The translations under genes were made by a program, and so were the position numbers. Below the pieces are notes generated by a model. That model searched no databases and was not told where the DNA came from. It worked only from the letters and a program-made list of their open reading frames with translations. Below are positions 45,583 through 55,129 of a DNA stretch of 56,599 nucleotides, piece by piece. Each line of letters starts with the position of its first letter. Within the stretch, counting starts at the first letter, position 1. The stretch comes from an uncultured Clostridia bacterium (lineage in GTDB: Bacteria > Bacillota > Clostridia > Christensenellales > Borkfalkiaceae). The stretch lies in the NCBI GenBank assembly GCA_947625245.1, contig CANQNO010000008.1:1-56599 (forward strand), read 5' to 3'.

Positions 45583-46791
45583 TTACATTCCGCTTGACAT
45601 CGAGAACATGGGAATGTAAATAGCTATTACGATAAAGCCCACTACAACGCCCAAAATTATGGTTATCATGGGTTCTATCATTGCGAGCGCCGCGTCGGAC
45701 GCCGCCTGCGCTTCGTCGTTGAAATACTGACCTATCGTCGCCAAAGTCTCTTCGAGACTGCCCGACGATTCGCCTACCGTTACCATTTCTTTAAGCATAT
45801 CGGGAAGATATACTGAATCTTTTAGGGAGTCGCTAAGGCTCATGCCGCTTTCTATTTTGGAAACGGCTTTGTTCAGCTCTTCCCCAACACACTTGCAATC
45901 GAGCACACGGCTGGTTATGTCAAGCGCCTTTGAAAGGGGCAAGCCCGCCGCAAGCAATGCCGAAAGTGTGTTTGCGGTTTGCGCCGCAGCGTTCATCCTT
46001 GTTATTTTGCCTATCTTGGGAAGCCTTATGCGGATTTTGGAATACAGCAGTTTGCCCTTTTCGCTCTTACCATATAAATATATACCCAAAATAAGCACAG
46101 CCACGACGATAAGCACAATGTACCAGGCTTTTACAAAGAAATTGGAAATTGCAATAAGAATTTTAGTTGCAACCGGCAATTCCACCCCGAAACCCTGCAA
46201 GGTGTCGGTCATGGTAGGCACAAGCTTTATCATTACTATGGCGATAACCACCACCGCTACGACAACCACGAGCATGGGGTAGGTCATAGCAGACTTTATC
46301 TTTTTCTTTGTCTTGTGCGCGCGCTTGTAGTATGCTTCGAGCGACAAAAACGAAGCTTCCAGAGTGCCCGACTCCTCGCCCGCGCGGACGGTTTCGATAA
46401 ACACGGCGGGAATTTTTTTGCCGTTCTTTTCAAGACTGCCCGCAAGCGAATAGCCTGCCGCAACGTCGGCGGCGCAAGCCTTTAATATGCGCTTCATGAG
46501 TTTATCCGGGGTTTGCTCGGCAATCAACTCGATAACGCGCGACATTTGTATGCCGGCTTTAAGCATTATATAAAACTGGTTTGCGGTTAGCGAAAGGGTT
46601 TTGTCGCTTACCCACAGCGGCTCGTTGAGGTCGATATTTATCCTCTTGCCCTGTTTTAGCGGCTTAATGCTTTCAACAACGGGATAATTGCGGCGTATCT
46701 GATCCACCGCTTCATACTCGTCGTATGCTTCTATTATTCCGCGTACCGTCGAACCGTCTTCCGCTTTTGCACGGTATTTAAACGAATTCAA
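45583..46791 (-). CDS. pilC: PilC, inner-membrane platform protein
   Basis: The 402-residue protein has two GspF/T2SSF domains. Each contains a cytosolic helical bundle and the hallmarks FIETVRAGEESGTLEASF and EMVTVGESSGSLEETLATIG. Membrane spans lie at about 175-195, 220-243 and 375-397. It anchors the PilB and PilT motors. The start codon is TTG, ten bases after AAAGGAGG. Confidence 0.95.
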   Translation of the reverse strand: MNSFKYRAKAEDGSTVRGIIEAYDEYEAVDQIRRNYPVVESIKPLKQGKRINIDLNEPLWVSDKTLSLTANQFYIMLKAGIQMSRVIELIAEQTPDKLMKRILKACAADVAAGYSLAGSLEKNGKKIPAVFIETVRAGEESGTLEASFLSLEAYYKRAHKTKKKIKSAMTYPMLVVVVAVVVIAIVMIKLVPTMTDTLQGFGVELPVATKILIAISNFFVKAWYIVLIVVAVLILGIYLYGKSEKGKLLYSKIRIRLPKIGKITRMNAAAQTANTLSALLAAGLPLSKALDITSRVLDCKCVGEELNKAVSKIESGMSLSDSLKDSVYLPDMLKEMVTVGESSGSLEETLATIGQYFNDEAQAASDAALAMIEPMITIILGVVVGFIVIAIYIPMFSMSSGM

Positions 46792-46848
46792 ACTGTTTTA
46801 ACCTCCTTTACGGCATTACCGCCGCTTTGGGTTCTTATTCTTAAAAAT

Positions 46849-47901
46849 TTATCTGTGTATGTTTCTGCGCACAAATTCGTCGTCGTGAGCCGCGTCTATG
46901 GCGGTATCCGCCGAAATTATGCGCTGTTTTGCAAGATTTATTATGGAATTGTCCATGGTTATGGAGCCTTCCGAAGCAGATGTGGACAGCGCGCTCTGTA
47001 TCTGCGGGGTTTTGCCCTCGCGGATCAAGTTTCTTATCGCGGGGGTGACCATCATAAGCTCGCATGCGGCTACCCTTCCGCTCCCGACGCGCGGCAACAG
47101 CTGTTGCGAAAGCACCGCCATAAGCGTTGTGGAGAGCATAAGCCTTATCTGGCGCTGCCTGCCCTCGGGGAAAACGTCCACCATCCTGTCTATCGATTCC
47201 GCCGCCGAATTGGTATGCAGAGTGGCAAATACAAGGTGACCGGTTTCAGCCGCGGTAAGCGCGGTTTCTATAGTATTAAGGTCGCGCATTTCGCCTATAA
47301 GTATAACGTCGGGGTCCTCGCGGAGAATAGCCCTTAAACCCGTGGCGTAGCTTTCGGTATCCGTGCCGATCTCGCGCTGGTTGATAACGCAGCGGTCGGG
47401 AGTATATACATACTCTATTGGGTCTTCCAAAGTTATTATGTGACCGTCGAACGTGTGGTTTATTTTATCGAGCATCGCCGCCAGAGTGGTTGACTTGCCC
47501 GAACCCGTTTCGCCCGTGACGAGCACTATGCCGCGGTTGAGTTTGGGAAGCGACATTGCCATAGGCGGCAAACCCAAAGACGCAAGGTCGGGTATCTTGT
47601 CCGACAGCAACCTTATTGCCGCGGAAACGGAAGTTTGCTGGCGGAAAAGGTTGATTCTCGTCCTCGTTCTGCCCGGAAAGGTGATGGCAAGGTCGAGTTC
47701 GCCGATTTTTTCTATCTGCCTGTACTTTGATTCCGCCATTGTTTTGGCGTAATATTCGCAGTCCTCGGCGGAAAGTACGCTACCGTAGTTCTGCAGTTCG
47801 CCGTCTATCCTGAAACGGGCGGGCAGCCCGCGGACAAGGTGAACGTCGGAAGCTTTTGCGGCTTTTGCCGCCGCTATTATGGAATTAAGGTCTTGCGGCA
47901 T
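46849..47901 (-). CDS. pilT: PilT, pilus retraction ATPase
   Basis: The 350-residue hexameric ATPase has a PAS-like N-domain, Walker A VTGETGSGKST near residue 130, Asp and His boxes (LEDPIEYVY, GHLVFATLHTNSA) and the PilT C-terminal segment AIRNLIREGK. It pulls the pilus back and drives twitching. Its presence separates this system from type II secretion-like pseudopili. It lies between pilB and pilC. Confidence 0.96.
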   Translation of the reverse strand: MPQDLNSIIAAAKAAKASDVHLVRGLPARFRIDGELQNYGSVLSAEDCEYYAKTMAESKYRQIEKIGELDLAITFPGRTRTRINLFRQQTSVSAAIRLLSDKIPDLASLGLPPMAMSLPKLNRGIVLVTGETGSGKSTTLAAMLDKINHTFDGHIITLEDPIEYVYTPDRCVINQREIGTDTESYATGLRAILREDPDVILIGEMRDLNTIETALTAAETGHLVFATLHTNSAAESIDRMVDVFPEGRQRQIRLMLSTTLMAVLSQQLLPRVGSGRVAACELMMVTPAIRNLIREGKTPQIQSALSTSASEGSITMDNSIINLAKQRIISADTAIDAAHDDEFVRRNIHR

Positions 47902-47953
47902 AAATATTCTCTCTTTTATTATGGTTTATCGTTGATTAAATATTTTACAGCTG

Positions 47954-49651
47954 TTATTCGCCCGTAGTGTTAAGAACGCTTACCGCTTCTTCGCATGAAG
48001 TTACGCCTTCGGTCACCAATTTGCGGCAACCCTCGGCAAGCGAGGAAAACGTTCCCTTGTTTACGCAGTCCATAAGTTCGGCTTTGTGGCTTCCGTCTGC
48101 GACGGCGCGCTTGAAATCCCTGTCCATAATAAGAATTTCGAATACCGCCGTCCTGCCCAAAAAGCCGGTGTTGTAGCAATGGGGACAACCCCTGCCGCGG
48201 TAGAATTTTAACCCGTCGGGGTTATCTTCGGGCAAACCCAGCCTGCGCAGTTCGTCGGGCAAGGGCGAGTAACTCTCCTTGCAGTGCGGGCAAATTTTTC
48301 TTACGAGCCTTTGCGAAATTACGCCGTTAAGCGCTTCCGCCAAAAGATAGGGCTCTACTCCTATATCTATAAGCCTGTCGATTGCCGACAGCGCGTCGTT
48401 GGTATGCACGGTAGACAGTACAAGGTGACCGGTTATGGCAGAACGTATTGCTATTTCCGCCGTTTCGCCGTCGCGGATCTCGCCTATCGCCAAAATGTCG
48501 GGGTCCTGCCTTAATATGGCTTTTAAGCCTTCGGCGAAAGTCATGCCCACTTTTTCGTTTATCTGAACCTGGTTTACGCCGTCTATGTCGTATTCTATGG
48601 GGTTTTCAAGCGTGACGAGGTTAACTTCGTCGGTGTTGAGCGCACGTATCATAGTATACATTGTGGAAGATTTGCCCGAACCGGTAGGTCCGACTATCAA
48701 AATCATGCCGTGCGCGTTGGATAAAAGCTTTTTGTAGCGGTTTAAATTTTCGCCCGAAAGACCTATCGCCTCGGCGTCGAGAAGTTGCGCCGATTTGTCG
48801 AGAAGCCTTATAACCACCTTTTCGCCGTACAGCGTGGGCAATGTGGAAAGACGAAGGTCGATATCGTGACCTTTTACCTTTACGTTTGCCCTGCCGTCCT
48901 GCGGGAGACGGGATTCGGCTATGTCCATGCCGCCCATGATTTTAAGCCTGCTTATTACGGCGCGCTTCAAATCGGTGGGCACGGTGAGGATTGTGCGCAA
49001 TTTGCCGTCTATTCTCATGCGGACGAGCATTTCGTCGGCGTGGGGTTCAAGGTGAACGTCGCTCGCGCGCTCGACCGTGGCGCGTTCCAAAATGGAATTT
49101 ACAAGCCTTACGGTAGGCGCCGCCTGTACGTCTTCGGCAACCTCTTCGGGTCTCTGTTGCTGCTGTGTTTCGCCGCGGTTCGCGGACTCGAAGCGCATTT
49201 CTTCTATAGCGCGCGCCGCGCCTTCATTGCCGTAAAGGGTTGCAATTGCCTTGTTTACGGCGGTCGGCGTGGAGATCATGGGCAACACGCGCTTACGCGT
49301 AGCCGTTCTCACCTCTTCGAGCGCAACAAAGTTGAGCGGGTCGGACATGGCAAGCACAAGTTCGCCCTTGTTAAGCTTTACGGGCACAACGCCGTGTCTG
49401 CGCGCAATGTTTCTGGGCACAAGTTGCGCCATTTCGATAGGTATATGGACTTTGCTCAAATCGATAAAATCGATGCCGAGCTGAAGTTCCAGCGTTTCAA
49501 TCAAACGCTGTTCGTTTATAATGCCTTCGTCGATTAAAATCGTACCTAAACGTTTATGTGTAGTTTTTTGAATTTCAAGGGCGCGGGCGAGCTGCTCTTC
49601 GGTTATAGCACCTGTGCTCGTCAAAATGTCGCCAAGCCGTAAATATTCCAC
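47954..49651 (-). CDS. pilB: PilB, pilus extension ATPase with MshEN-type N-domain
   Basis: The 565-residue ATPase starts GTG-GAA. Residues 5-60 hold two RLGxxLxxxGxxxxxxL...LxxQ motifs (RLGDILTSTGAITEEQL and RLGTILIDEGIINEQRL), the pattern of the MshEN c-di-GMP-binding domain. Walker A GPTGSGKSS lies near 320, LENPIEYDIDGVNQVQIN follows, and two zinc CPHC pairs lie near 453 and 488. It powers subunit addition. It is the first gene of the pilus operon. No good Shine-Dalgarno is seen at normal spacing (AAAGG is 13 bases upstream). Confidence 0.95.
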   Translation of the reverse strand: MEYLRLGDILTSTGAITEEQLARALEIQKTTHKRLGTILIDEGIINEQRLIETLELQLGIDFIDLSKVHIPIEMAQLVPRNIARRHGVVPVKLNKGELVLAMSDPLNFVALEEVRTATRKRVLPMISTPTAVNKAIATLYGNEGAARAIEEMRFESANRGETQQQQRPEEVAEDVQAAPTVRLVNSILERATVERASDVHLEPHADEMLVRMRIDGKLRTILTVPTDLKRAVISRLKIMGGMDIAESRLPQDGRANVKVKGHDIDLRLSTLPTLYGEKVVIRLLDKSAQLLDAEAIGLSGENLNRYKKLLSNAHGMILIVGPTGSGKSSTMYTMIRALNTDEVNLVTLENPIEYDIDGVNQVQINEKVGMTFAEGLKAILRQDPDILAIGEIRDGETAEIAIRSAITGHLVLSTVHTNDALSAIDRLIDIGVEPYLLAEALNGVISQRLVRKICPHCKESYSPLPDELRRLGLPEDNPDGLKFYRGRGCPHCYNTGFLGRTAVFEILIMDRDFKRAVADGSHKAELMDCVNKGTFSSLAEGCRKLVTEGVTSCEEAVSVLNTTGE

Positions 49652-49757
49652 TTATTTTTCTACGCCTTTCCCGTGTCGTTCACGGGATTGCCGCCCGTTA
49701 TGCGCGGCAAACCGGAAATGTGTCGTATATATATTATATTGTTAATACATACAATAC
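49652..49757 (-). promoter_or_regulatory. Structured leader of the pilus operon
   Basis: The predicted leader of about 105 nt contains two hairpins: 49670-49675 with 49681-49686 (CCCGTG/CACGGG) and 49688-49694 with 49704-49710 (TTGCCGC/GCGGCAA). They lie close to the GTG start of pilB. No known riboswitch class is recognised. Confidence 0.4.
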
Positions 49758-49763
49758 AGATTT

Positions 49764-49792
49764 ATATTATAATATTACTTGACACTTGTCAA
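49764..49792 (-). promoter_or_regulatory. Promoter of the pilus operon
   Basis: On the minus strand a perfect TTGACA is followed after 17 bases by TAATAT (a TATAAT at 15 bases is an alternative). The -35 is part of an inverted repeat, TTGACA-AG-TGTCAA, which could also be an operator. Confidence 0.65.
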
Positions 49793-49926
49793 TCAATTTA
49801 AGCAAAATTCACTTTTTTTTGCCCGTTTTAGCACAATTGTTACAATTTTAATGCTTGTAAGTAAAAATCTTCAGCCGTTTCCCCGCAATTTGCAGGTTTT
49901 TTAGGGGGCATATAGCATTTTTGCGG

Positions 49927-52620
49927 TTACTTTACGTTCCCTTCCCCATTTTCCCCGCCGGGGAGAAGAAGGTTGCGGATAACTTCGAGCAACTGCCCTA
50001 TATTTATGGGTTTGGCGATATGTGCGTTCATGCCGCAATCCAGCGCTCTTTTCCTGTCCTCGTCAAAGGCGTTGGCAGTCATTGCGACTATGGGAGTATC
50101 GCCGCGCCCGCCGCCCAGCGCTCTTATTTCGCGGGTGGCTTCGTATCCGTCCATAACGGGCATCTGGATGTCCATAAGTATCAGGTCGTAATGCCCTTCT
50201 GCGGCGTTTTTCACCTTTTCCACCGCAACCGAGCCGTCCTCCGCGCACTCTACCTTAAACCCGTTTTCGATCAACACTTCTTCGGCTATTTCGCGGTTGA
50301 GTTCGTTGTCCTCAACGAGAAGCAAGCGCTTCCCTGCAAGTTTTTCCGCCGTTTCGTCGGGCTCCTCCGTCTTTTCTTCGGCAACGCCGTTGTTAAGACA
50401 GGAAATGAGCGTGTCGCGCAGGTCGGACATAAACAGGGGTTTGTTGCAGTACGCCGTAACGCCTATATCTTTTGCTTCGTCCATTATCGCGGTCACGTCG
50501 TAAGCCGTTACTATTATTATAGGCACATCGTCGCCCACTATTCTGCGTATCTGTCTTACGATTTCAAAGCCGCTCAAATCGGGCATTACCCAGTCGATTA
50601 TGTATACGGCGAAAGGTTCGCCTATATCCACAGCCTGACGTGTGCGCAGAACAGCTTCCCTGCCGTACATAGTCCACTCGGAGTGCATGCCTATGGTCGA
50701 AAGCATTTTGGAAATGCTGTCGCAGGTAGTGAAGCTGTCGTCCACGACAAGCGCTCTCAGCCCTTCCAGCTCGCTAATTATGCCTATGTGCTTGCTTTCG
50801 GTCTGTAAACGGAATTGGAGATTTATGATAAACTCGCTGCCCTTATCCTTTTCGGTTTCGAGTTCTATCGTTCCGCCCATGGTATCAACTATGTTTTTGG
50901 TTATCGCCATGCCGAGCCCCGTGCCCTGTATTCCGCTTACCGTGGAAGTGCGTTCGCGTTCGAAGGGTTCAAAGATATGTTTAGCGAATTCGGGGCTCAT
51001 GCCTATGCCAGTGTCTTTTACGCGGATCTCATACGCGCCGTAACCCGTGGGTGCACCGCCTTTTTGCCTTATCGTCAAAGAAATCGAGCCGCCTGCGGGC
51101 GTAAATTTTATGGAGTTGGACAAGAGATTCAGCAATACCTGATTTACATGGAGTTTATCGCAGAAAATATCTTCGTCCATTACGTCGAGAGTATCCATAA
51201 AGAAGTTGAGCTGTTTGCTCTTCATCTGCGTCTGGATTATGTTGCGCATATCCCTGAAAATATCCGAAATATTGCAGGGCTTCTCTTCGATATTGAGTTT
51301 TCCGCTCTCTATCCTGCTCATGTCGAGTATATCGTTTATAAGGCTCAACAGGTGGTTGCCGGACGAGAGAATTTTTTTGAGATAATCTTCTACGCGTTCC
51401 TTGTTGTTTATATTTGTCTCCGCAAGCGCGGTATAACCCAAAATTGCGTTCATGGGGGTGCGTATGTCGTGAGACATATTTGAAAGGAAAGCGGTTTTGG
51501 CGCGTTCCGCGGCTTCGGCTTTATGCAATTTTTCTTCGAGCACAGCCCTTTCGACGGACTTTCTTATTGCTTCTTTTGCCGCAAAACGCACAAATATGAA
51601 ATAGCAGACGAGCGCGGCGAAGAAAATTGCGCCCACTATTATGAATACCGTTTGCACCTGCTTTACGTTGCCGAACGCTATGTCGGCGGGAACGGTAATG
51701 CAAATGCACCACTGATCCGCTACAACCCCGCCTGCAGGTTTATAATAAAAGTAAAGCCATTGTCCCGTGGTTTGCGATTTAAGTTGGGTATAGCCGCTTT
51801 TAAGACCGATGATTTCGCTTATCACCTCGTCTGAAGATTTGCCGCGGGTTTGGCGCATTTTATATGCGTCGAAACTGCCGTACTTCTTATCTTCGTCAGG
51901 ACCGTGCCAGGTATCCATTATTATATCGTGTCCGGCGCTTTTGACGTCGAAAATCATAACGTCGGCGTTGGAATTGTATATATTGGAAGTTTTTAAAATT
52001 CCGGGCAGATCCGAAAGCGCGGTTACCCCGTACAGCATTGCAATCGTCTCTTCGTTCTCATTTTGTATTGGAACAAAATGGGCTATGACTTGCGGCGTTC
52101 CTTCCACGTCCTCGCGCTGGCTTTCGAAACGTTCCGAAATGTGTTCTCCTTTAACCGCTTCTTCGCTGAACACAAAGCCTTTTTTCAATATGGTTTTGTC
52201 ATCGGGCATGAGAACTTCGTCGTTCGGCGTAAGAATACGCAAATTCATAGTCTGTTGCAAAGGTTTCAATTCCGAAAGCGAAGTGCGCAGTTCGTTCAAA
52301 TCTATCTCTTCGCCCGCAAACGCCGCCGACTCCGACAATATGTCTGCCATTGACTTCAAAATTTCGCCGTCGCGCTCGAATTTGGAATTGACCTGGTCGA
52401 CAACGCTGTTCACGGCGTCCTCGAATTGATCCAGTCCGCGCTCGCGGGCGATTTTATCACAGGCAAAATAAGAGGACAATACTCCCGCCACTATGATCGC
52501 GGTGAGAATAAGCGTTGCGATAATATTCTTTTCGCCGAACAGCACTTTTTTAAGTTTATTTAAACCCGACTTCTTGCCTTCGGACTTTACTGCCGTTTCT
52601 TTTTCCATTGTTTCTTTCAT
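49927..52620 (-). CDS. Hybrid histidine kinase: sensor-HisKA-HATPase-REC-REC
   Basis: The 897-residue membrane kinase has a span at about 33-55, an extracellular dCache-like region to about 325 and a second span near 325-350. HisKA follows with His in [12 protein letters not shown] near 384, then the ATPase domain ([27 protein letters not shown]). The two receivers contain [12 protein letters not shown] and [12 protein letters not shown]. It has no PAS and no output domain. It follows the HPt gene by 18 bases, so HPt and kinase probably work in one relay. No clear terminator separates its end from the pilus promoter. Confidence 0.93.
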   Translation of the reverse strand: MKETMEKETAVKSEGKKSGLNKLKKVLFGEKNIIATLILTAIIVAGVLSSYFACDKIARERGLDQFEDAVNSVVDQVNSKFERDGEILKSMADILSESAAFAGEEIDLNELRTSLSELKPLQQTMNLRILTPNDEVLMPDDKTILKKGFVFSEEAVKGEHISERFESQREDVEGTPQVIAHFVPIQNENEETIAMLYGVTALSDLPGILKTSNIYNSNADVMIFDVKSAGHDIIMDTWHGPDEDKKYGSFDAYKMRQTRGKSSDEVISEIIGLKSGYTQLKSQTTGQWLYFYYKPAGGVVADQWCICITVPADIAFGNVKQVQTVFIIVGAIFFAALVCYFIFVRFAAKEAIRKSVERAVLEEKLHKAEAAERAKTAFLSNMSHDIRTPMNAILGYTALAETNINNKERVEDYLKKILSSGNHLLSLINDILDMSRIESGKLNIEEKPCNISDIFRDMRNIIQTQMKSKQLNFFMDTLDVMDEDIFCDKLHVNQVLLNLLSNSIKFTPAGGSISLTIRQKGGAPTGYGAYEIRVKDTGIGMSPEFAKHIFEPFERERTSTVSGIQGTGLGMAITKNIVDTMGGTIELETEKDKGSEFIINLQFRLQTESKHIGIISELEGLRALVVDDSFTTCDSISKMLSTIGMHSEWTMYGREAVLRTRQAVDIGEPFAVYIIDWVMPDLSGFEIVRQIRRIVGDDVPIIIVTAYDVTAIMDEAKDIGVTAYCNKPLFMSDLRDTLISCLNNGVAEEKTEEPDETAEKLAGKRLLLVEDNELNREIAEEVLIENGFKVECAEDGSVAVEKVKNAAEGHYDLILMDIQMPVMDGYEATREIRALGGGRGDTPIVAMTANAFDEDRKRALDCGMNAHIAKPINIGQLLEVIRNLLLPGGENGEGNVK

Positions 52621-52638
52621 ATTCTCCGTTCGCGGAAT

Positions 52639-53001
52639 TTAAAGTTCAATGCTTTTTTTATATTCGCCGATGGCGCGCACCGTACAATAGTAATCATCCT
52701 CGACGCCGCCGAAAAGTTTTAATGCGCCCTCGAGGTCGCCCGAACGCAAAGTTTCCGTAAGCGCGCTGCTCGATTTTGCAAGTTTGTCGAACGACAGGTT
52801 TTGGCACATGCCCTTAATGGTATGCGCTGCGCGGAAAGCTTCTTCGGTCTTTTTCTCTTGTAAAGCGTTTTTGAGGTTTTCGAAATTGCCGTCGTCGGGA
52901 AATTTCAAAACAAATTTCTGAACCAGCTTTTCATTGCGCAGGCGACCTATAACGTCGTCGTAATCGCCGCCCAAAGCTTCGTAACATGTCTTTATATCCA
53001 T
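52639..53001 (-). CDS. HPt phosphotransfer protein
   Basis: The 120-residue all-helical protein has the HPt motif AAHTIKGMCQNL with phospho-accepting His60. It can pass phosphate between receivers of hybrid kinases and a response regulator. The gene lies 8 bases after the REC/HD-GYP/GGDEF gene and 18 bases before the hybrid kinase gene. It is the only HPt in the window, and both hybrid kinases lack one. Confidence 0.92.
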   Translation of the reverse strand: MDIKTCYEALGGDYDDVIGRLRNEKLVQKFVLKFPDDGNFENLKNALQEKKTEEAFRAAHTIKGMCQNLSFDKLAKSSSALTETLRSGDLEGALKLFGGVEDDYYCTVRAIGEYKKSIEL

Positions 53002-53009
53002 ATCTACGG

Positions 53010-55097
53010 TTACTCCTTATCTTCTTCTTTCGATTCTACGGGAGTCAATATCTCGCTGATGTCGCTGTCGAGCAGAACGTCCTCCATCGAACCGTTATAA
53101 ATATTGTATTGGTTGCGCCCCGACTGTTTGCTGTAATACAACGCAAGGTCAGCCTTATGGAATAGTTCGTCGTATGTCTGTTTTTCATCGGTCATTTCAA
53201 CCGCGCCCATGCTGACATGCAAATCGAAATTTTCGATTTTGCCGTTGAGCTGGCTGAAAATACGCGCTACTATCGGCTGTATGTCGGTTTTGTATTCAAG
53301 AAAAATCAAAAATTCGTCGCCGCCTATTCTCGCACAGATATCGTATGCGCGCGTACTGTGCAATACTCTGCTTGAGACCTCTTTTAAAACTCTGTCGCCG
53401 AACAAATGCCCGTATGTGTCGTTTGCGTTTTTAAAAAAGTCGATATCGAAAACGGCGATTGCATATTTGTTAGCGGGGAAATTGCGTATTCTGCTTTCTA
53501 TCTGCTCGCGCGAGCCCGACCTGTTCCAAAGCCCCGTTAAAGGATCGTGCAAAGCCTTTTCGGTAAGTTCGCCGATTTTTGTATGCGATTCGGTCATGTC
53601 TATCATTTTGCCTATCGCGCCCTCAATCGCCGGCGGGGCGTCGTCGCTCCATATGGTTCTTATGATCACTGTGTACCACTTAGTGTCGCCGCCGATCTTT
53701 ACCTTGCAATCGCCCTTGAATTCGGGGTTTTCGGGTGTTGTTTCCATGAATTTTTTCGAAAGCTTTTCAAGCCAGTCCGCCCCGAGCAGGTTATCTAATT
53801 TATCTTTGTTTTTGGAAAGTATTAAATTTTCTTCAATCCCGAGTCTCTGCGCTCCGTAAGGAGAGAACGTGATTGTATCCGTAGCCGCAACGTATTCGAA
53901 CTGTACTTCCTGCGTCATTGCAGCAAAGAAATTGTACTTCATGCGCTCGTAATCCAACAGCCGCAAAGTGCGTTCGGACGCCCCTTGAGATTTGGAATGC
54001 AACACGGCGTCCGCAAAGTTTTTAACGGTTGCGCGCATCTGTTTTTTTGCTACGTCGGCGTTAACCGCGCTTCTTATTTTGTCTGCGTTCTCCGTAAGGC
54101 ACTCAATAAGCAGCGGGTTGAACGCCCCGCACTTGCCCTCCGCAATCATTTTTACGGCTTCTTCGTGAGGGATCGGCTTTTTGTATACACGTTCGCTCGT
54201 GAGCGCGTCGTAAACGTCGGCAAGAGCGACTATCTGCGCAGATATGGGTATATCGTCGCCTTTCAAGCCGTCGGGATATCCCCTGCCGTCGTAACGCTCG
54301 TGGTGCCATCTGCAGATTTCGTATGCCGTTTTGACGAGCGGGTTGTCGTTTTGACCCTCAAGTCCTTCGAGCATGGTGGCGCCTATAAGGCTGTGCCGCT
54401 TCATTACGGCGTATTCCTCGTCCGTGAGCTTGCCGGGCTTATTCAATATATGCTCATCTATGCTTATTTTGCCTATATCGTGGAGAGCCGAAGCCATACT
54501 TATCACGCCGATTTCGCTATCCGTCAGGTTGTAATTTCCAGTCTTTTTATTCAGACATCTGAGCAAAAAATCGGTAAATGCCCGCACGTGCCGTATGTGC
54601 AACCCGCTTTCGCCGTTCCTGAACTCTACTATATGGCTCAGGATATCTACCATGAGGTTGCTGTTCTGTTCTTTTTCGTAAACCTGTTCGTCGATTATAT
54701 TAATAAGCTTTTTCTGCTTAGCGTAAAGCAATACGGTGTTCACGACGCGGCGGTGTACTATCGAAGCGTCGAAAGGCCGCATTATAAAATCGCTTGCGCC
54801 GAGATTGTACGCCCTTTCTATTTGCGAGGACTGCGTTTCCGCAGAAATCATAATGACGGGCAACGACTCTATCCAGTTGTTGGAATTCATCGCTTCGAGA
54901 ACGCCGAACCCGTCGAGTTCGGGCATGACTATGTCGAGCAGAATAAGCGAATACTCTTCCGCCCGCTTTTTGAGCATATCGACGGCAACCGCGCCGTTTT
55001 CGGCTTCTTCCGTATCGAACTCATCGACAAGCATATCCGCCAAAATCGAACGGTTCATTTCGGAATCGTCAACAATGAGTATCTTTTCTTTTTTCAT
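53010..55097 (-). CDS. Response regulator with HD-GYP and GGDEF domains (c-di-GMP turnover)
   Basis: The 695-residue protein has, in order, a receiver (phospho-Asp55 in LILLDIVMPELDG), an HD-GYP phosphodiesterase (HDIGK with His206-Asp207, HHERYDGRGYPDGL at 265-278), a PAS-like domain (about 385-505) and a GGDEF cyclase. The cyclase has intact GGDEF at 592-596 and an RxxD inhibitory site at 583-586, five residues ahead. Both making and breaking of c-di-GMP are therefore possible. The ATG at 55097 follows GGAG; an upstream in-frame start at 55115 is less likely. Phosphorylation by the neighbouring kinase/HPt pair would control it. Confidence 0.94.
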   Translation of the reverse strand: MKKEKILIVDDSEMNRSILADMLVDEFDTEEAENGAVAVDMLKKRAEEYSLILLDIVMPELDGFGVLEAMNSNNWIESLPVIMISAETQSSQIERAYNLGASDFIMRPFDASIVHRRVVNTVLLYAKQKKLINIIDEQVYEKEQNSNLMVDILSHIVEFRNGESGLHIRHVRAFTDFLLRCLNKKTGNYNLTDSEIGVISMASALHDIGKISIDEHILNKPGKLTDEEYAVMKRHSLIGATMLEGLEGQNDNPLVKTAYEICRWHHERYDGRGYPDGLKGDDIPISAQIVALADVYDALTSERVYKKPIPHEEAVKMIAEGKCGAFNPLLIECLTENADKIRSAVNADVAKKQMRATVKNFADAVLHSKSQGASERTLRLLDYERMKYNFFAAMTQEVQFEYVAATDTITFSPYGAQRLGIEENLILSKNKDKLDNLLGADWLEKLSKKFMETTPENPEFKGDCKVKIGGDTKWYTVIIRTIWSDDAPPAIEGAIGKMIDMTESHTKIGELTEKALHDPLTGLWNRSGSREQIESRIRNFPANKYAIAVFDIDFFKNANDTYGHLFGDRVLKEVSSRVLHSTRAYDICARIGGDEFLIFLEYKTDIQPIVARIFSQLNGKIENFDLHVSMGAVEMTDEKQTYDELFHKADLALYYSKQSGRNQYNIYNGSMEDVLLDSDISEILTPVESKEEDKE

Positions 55098-55129
55098 GGT
55101 CAAACTCCGCAGCAAAGAAAATTACGCGA

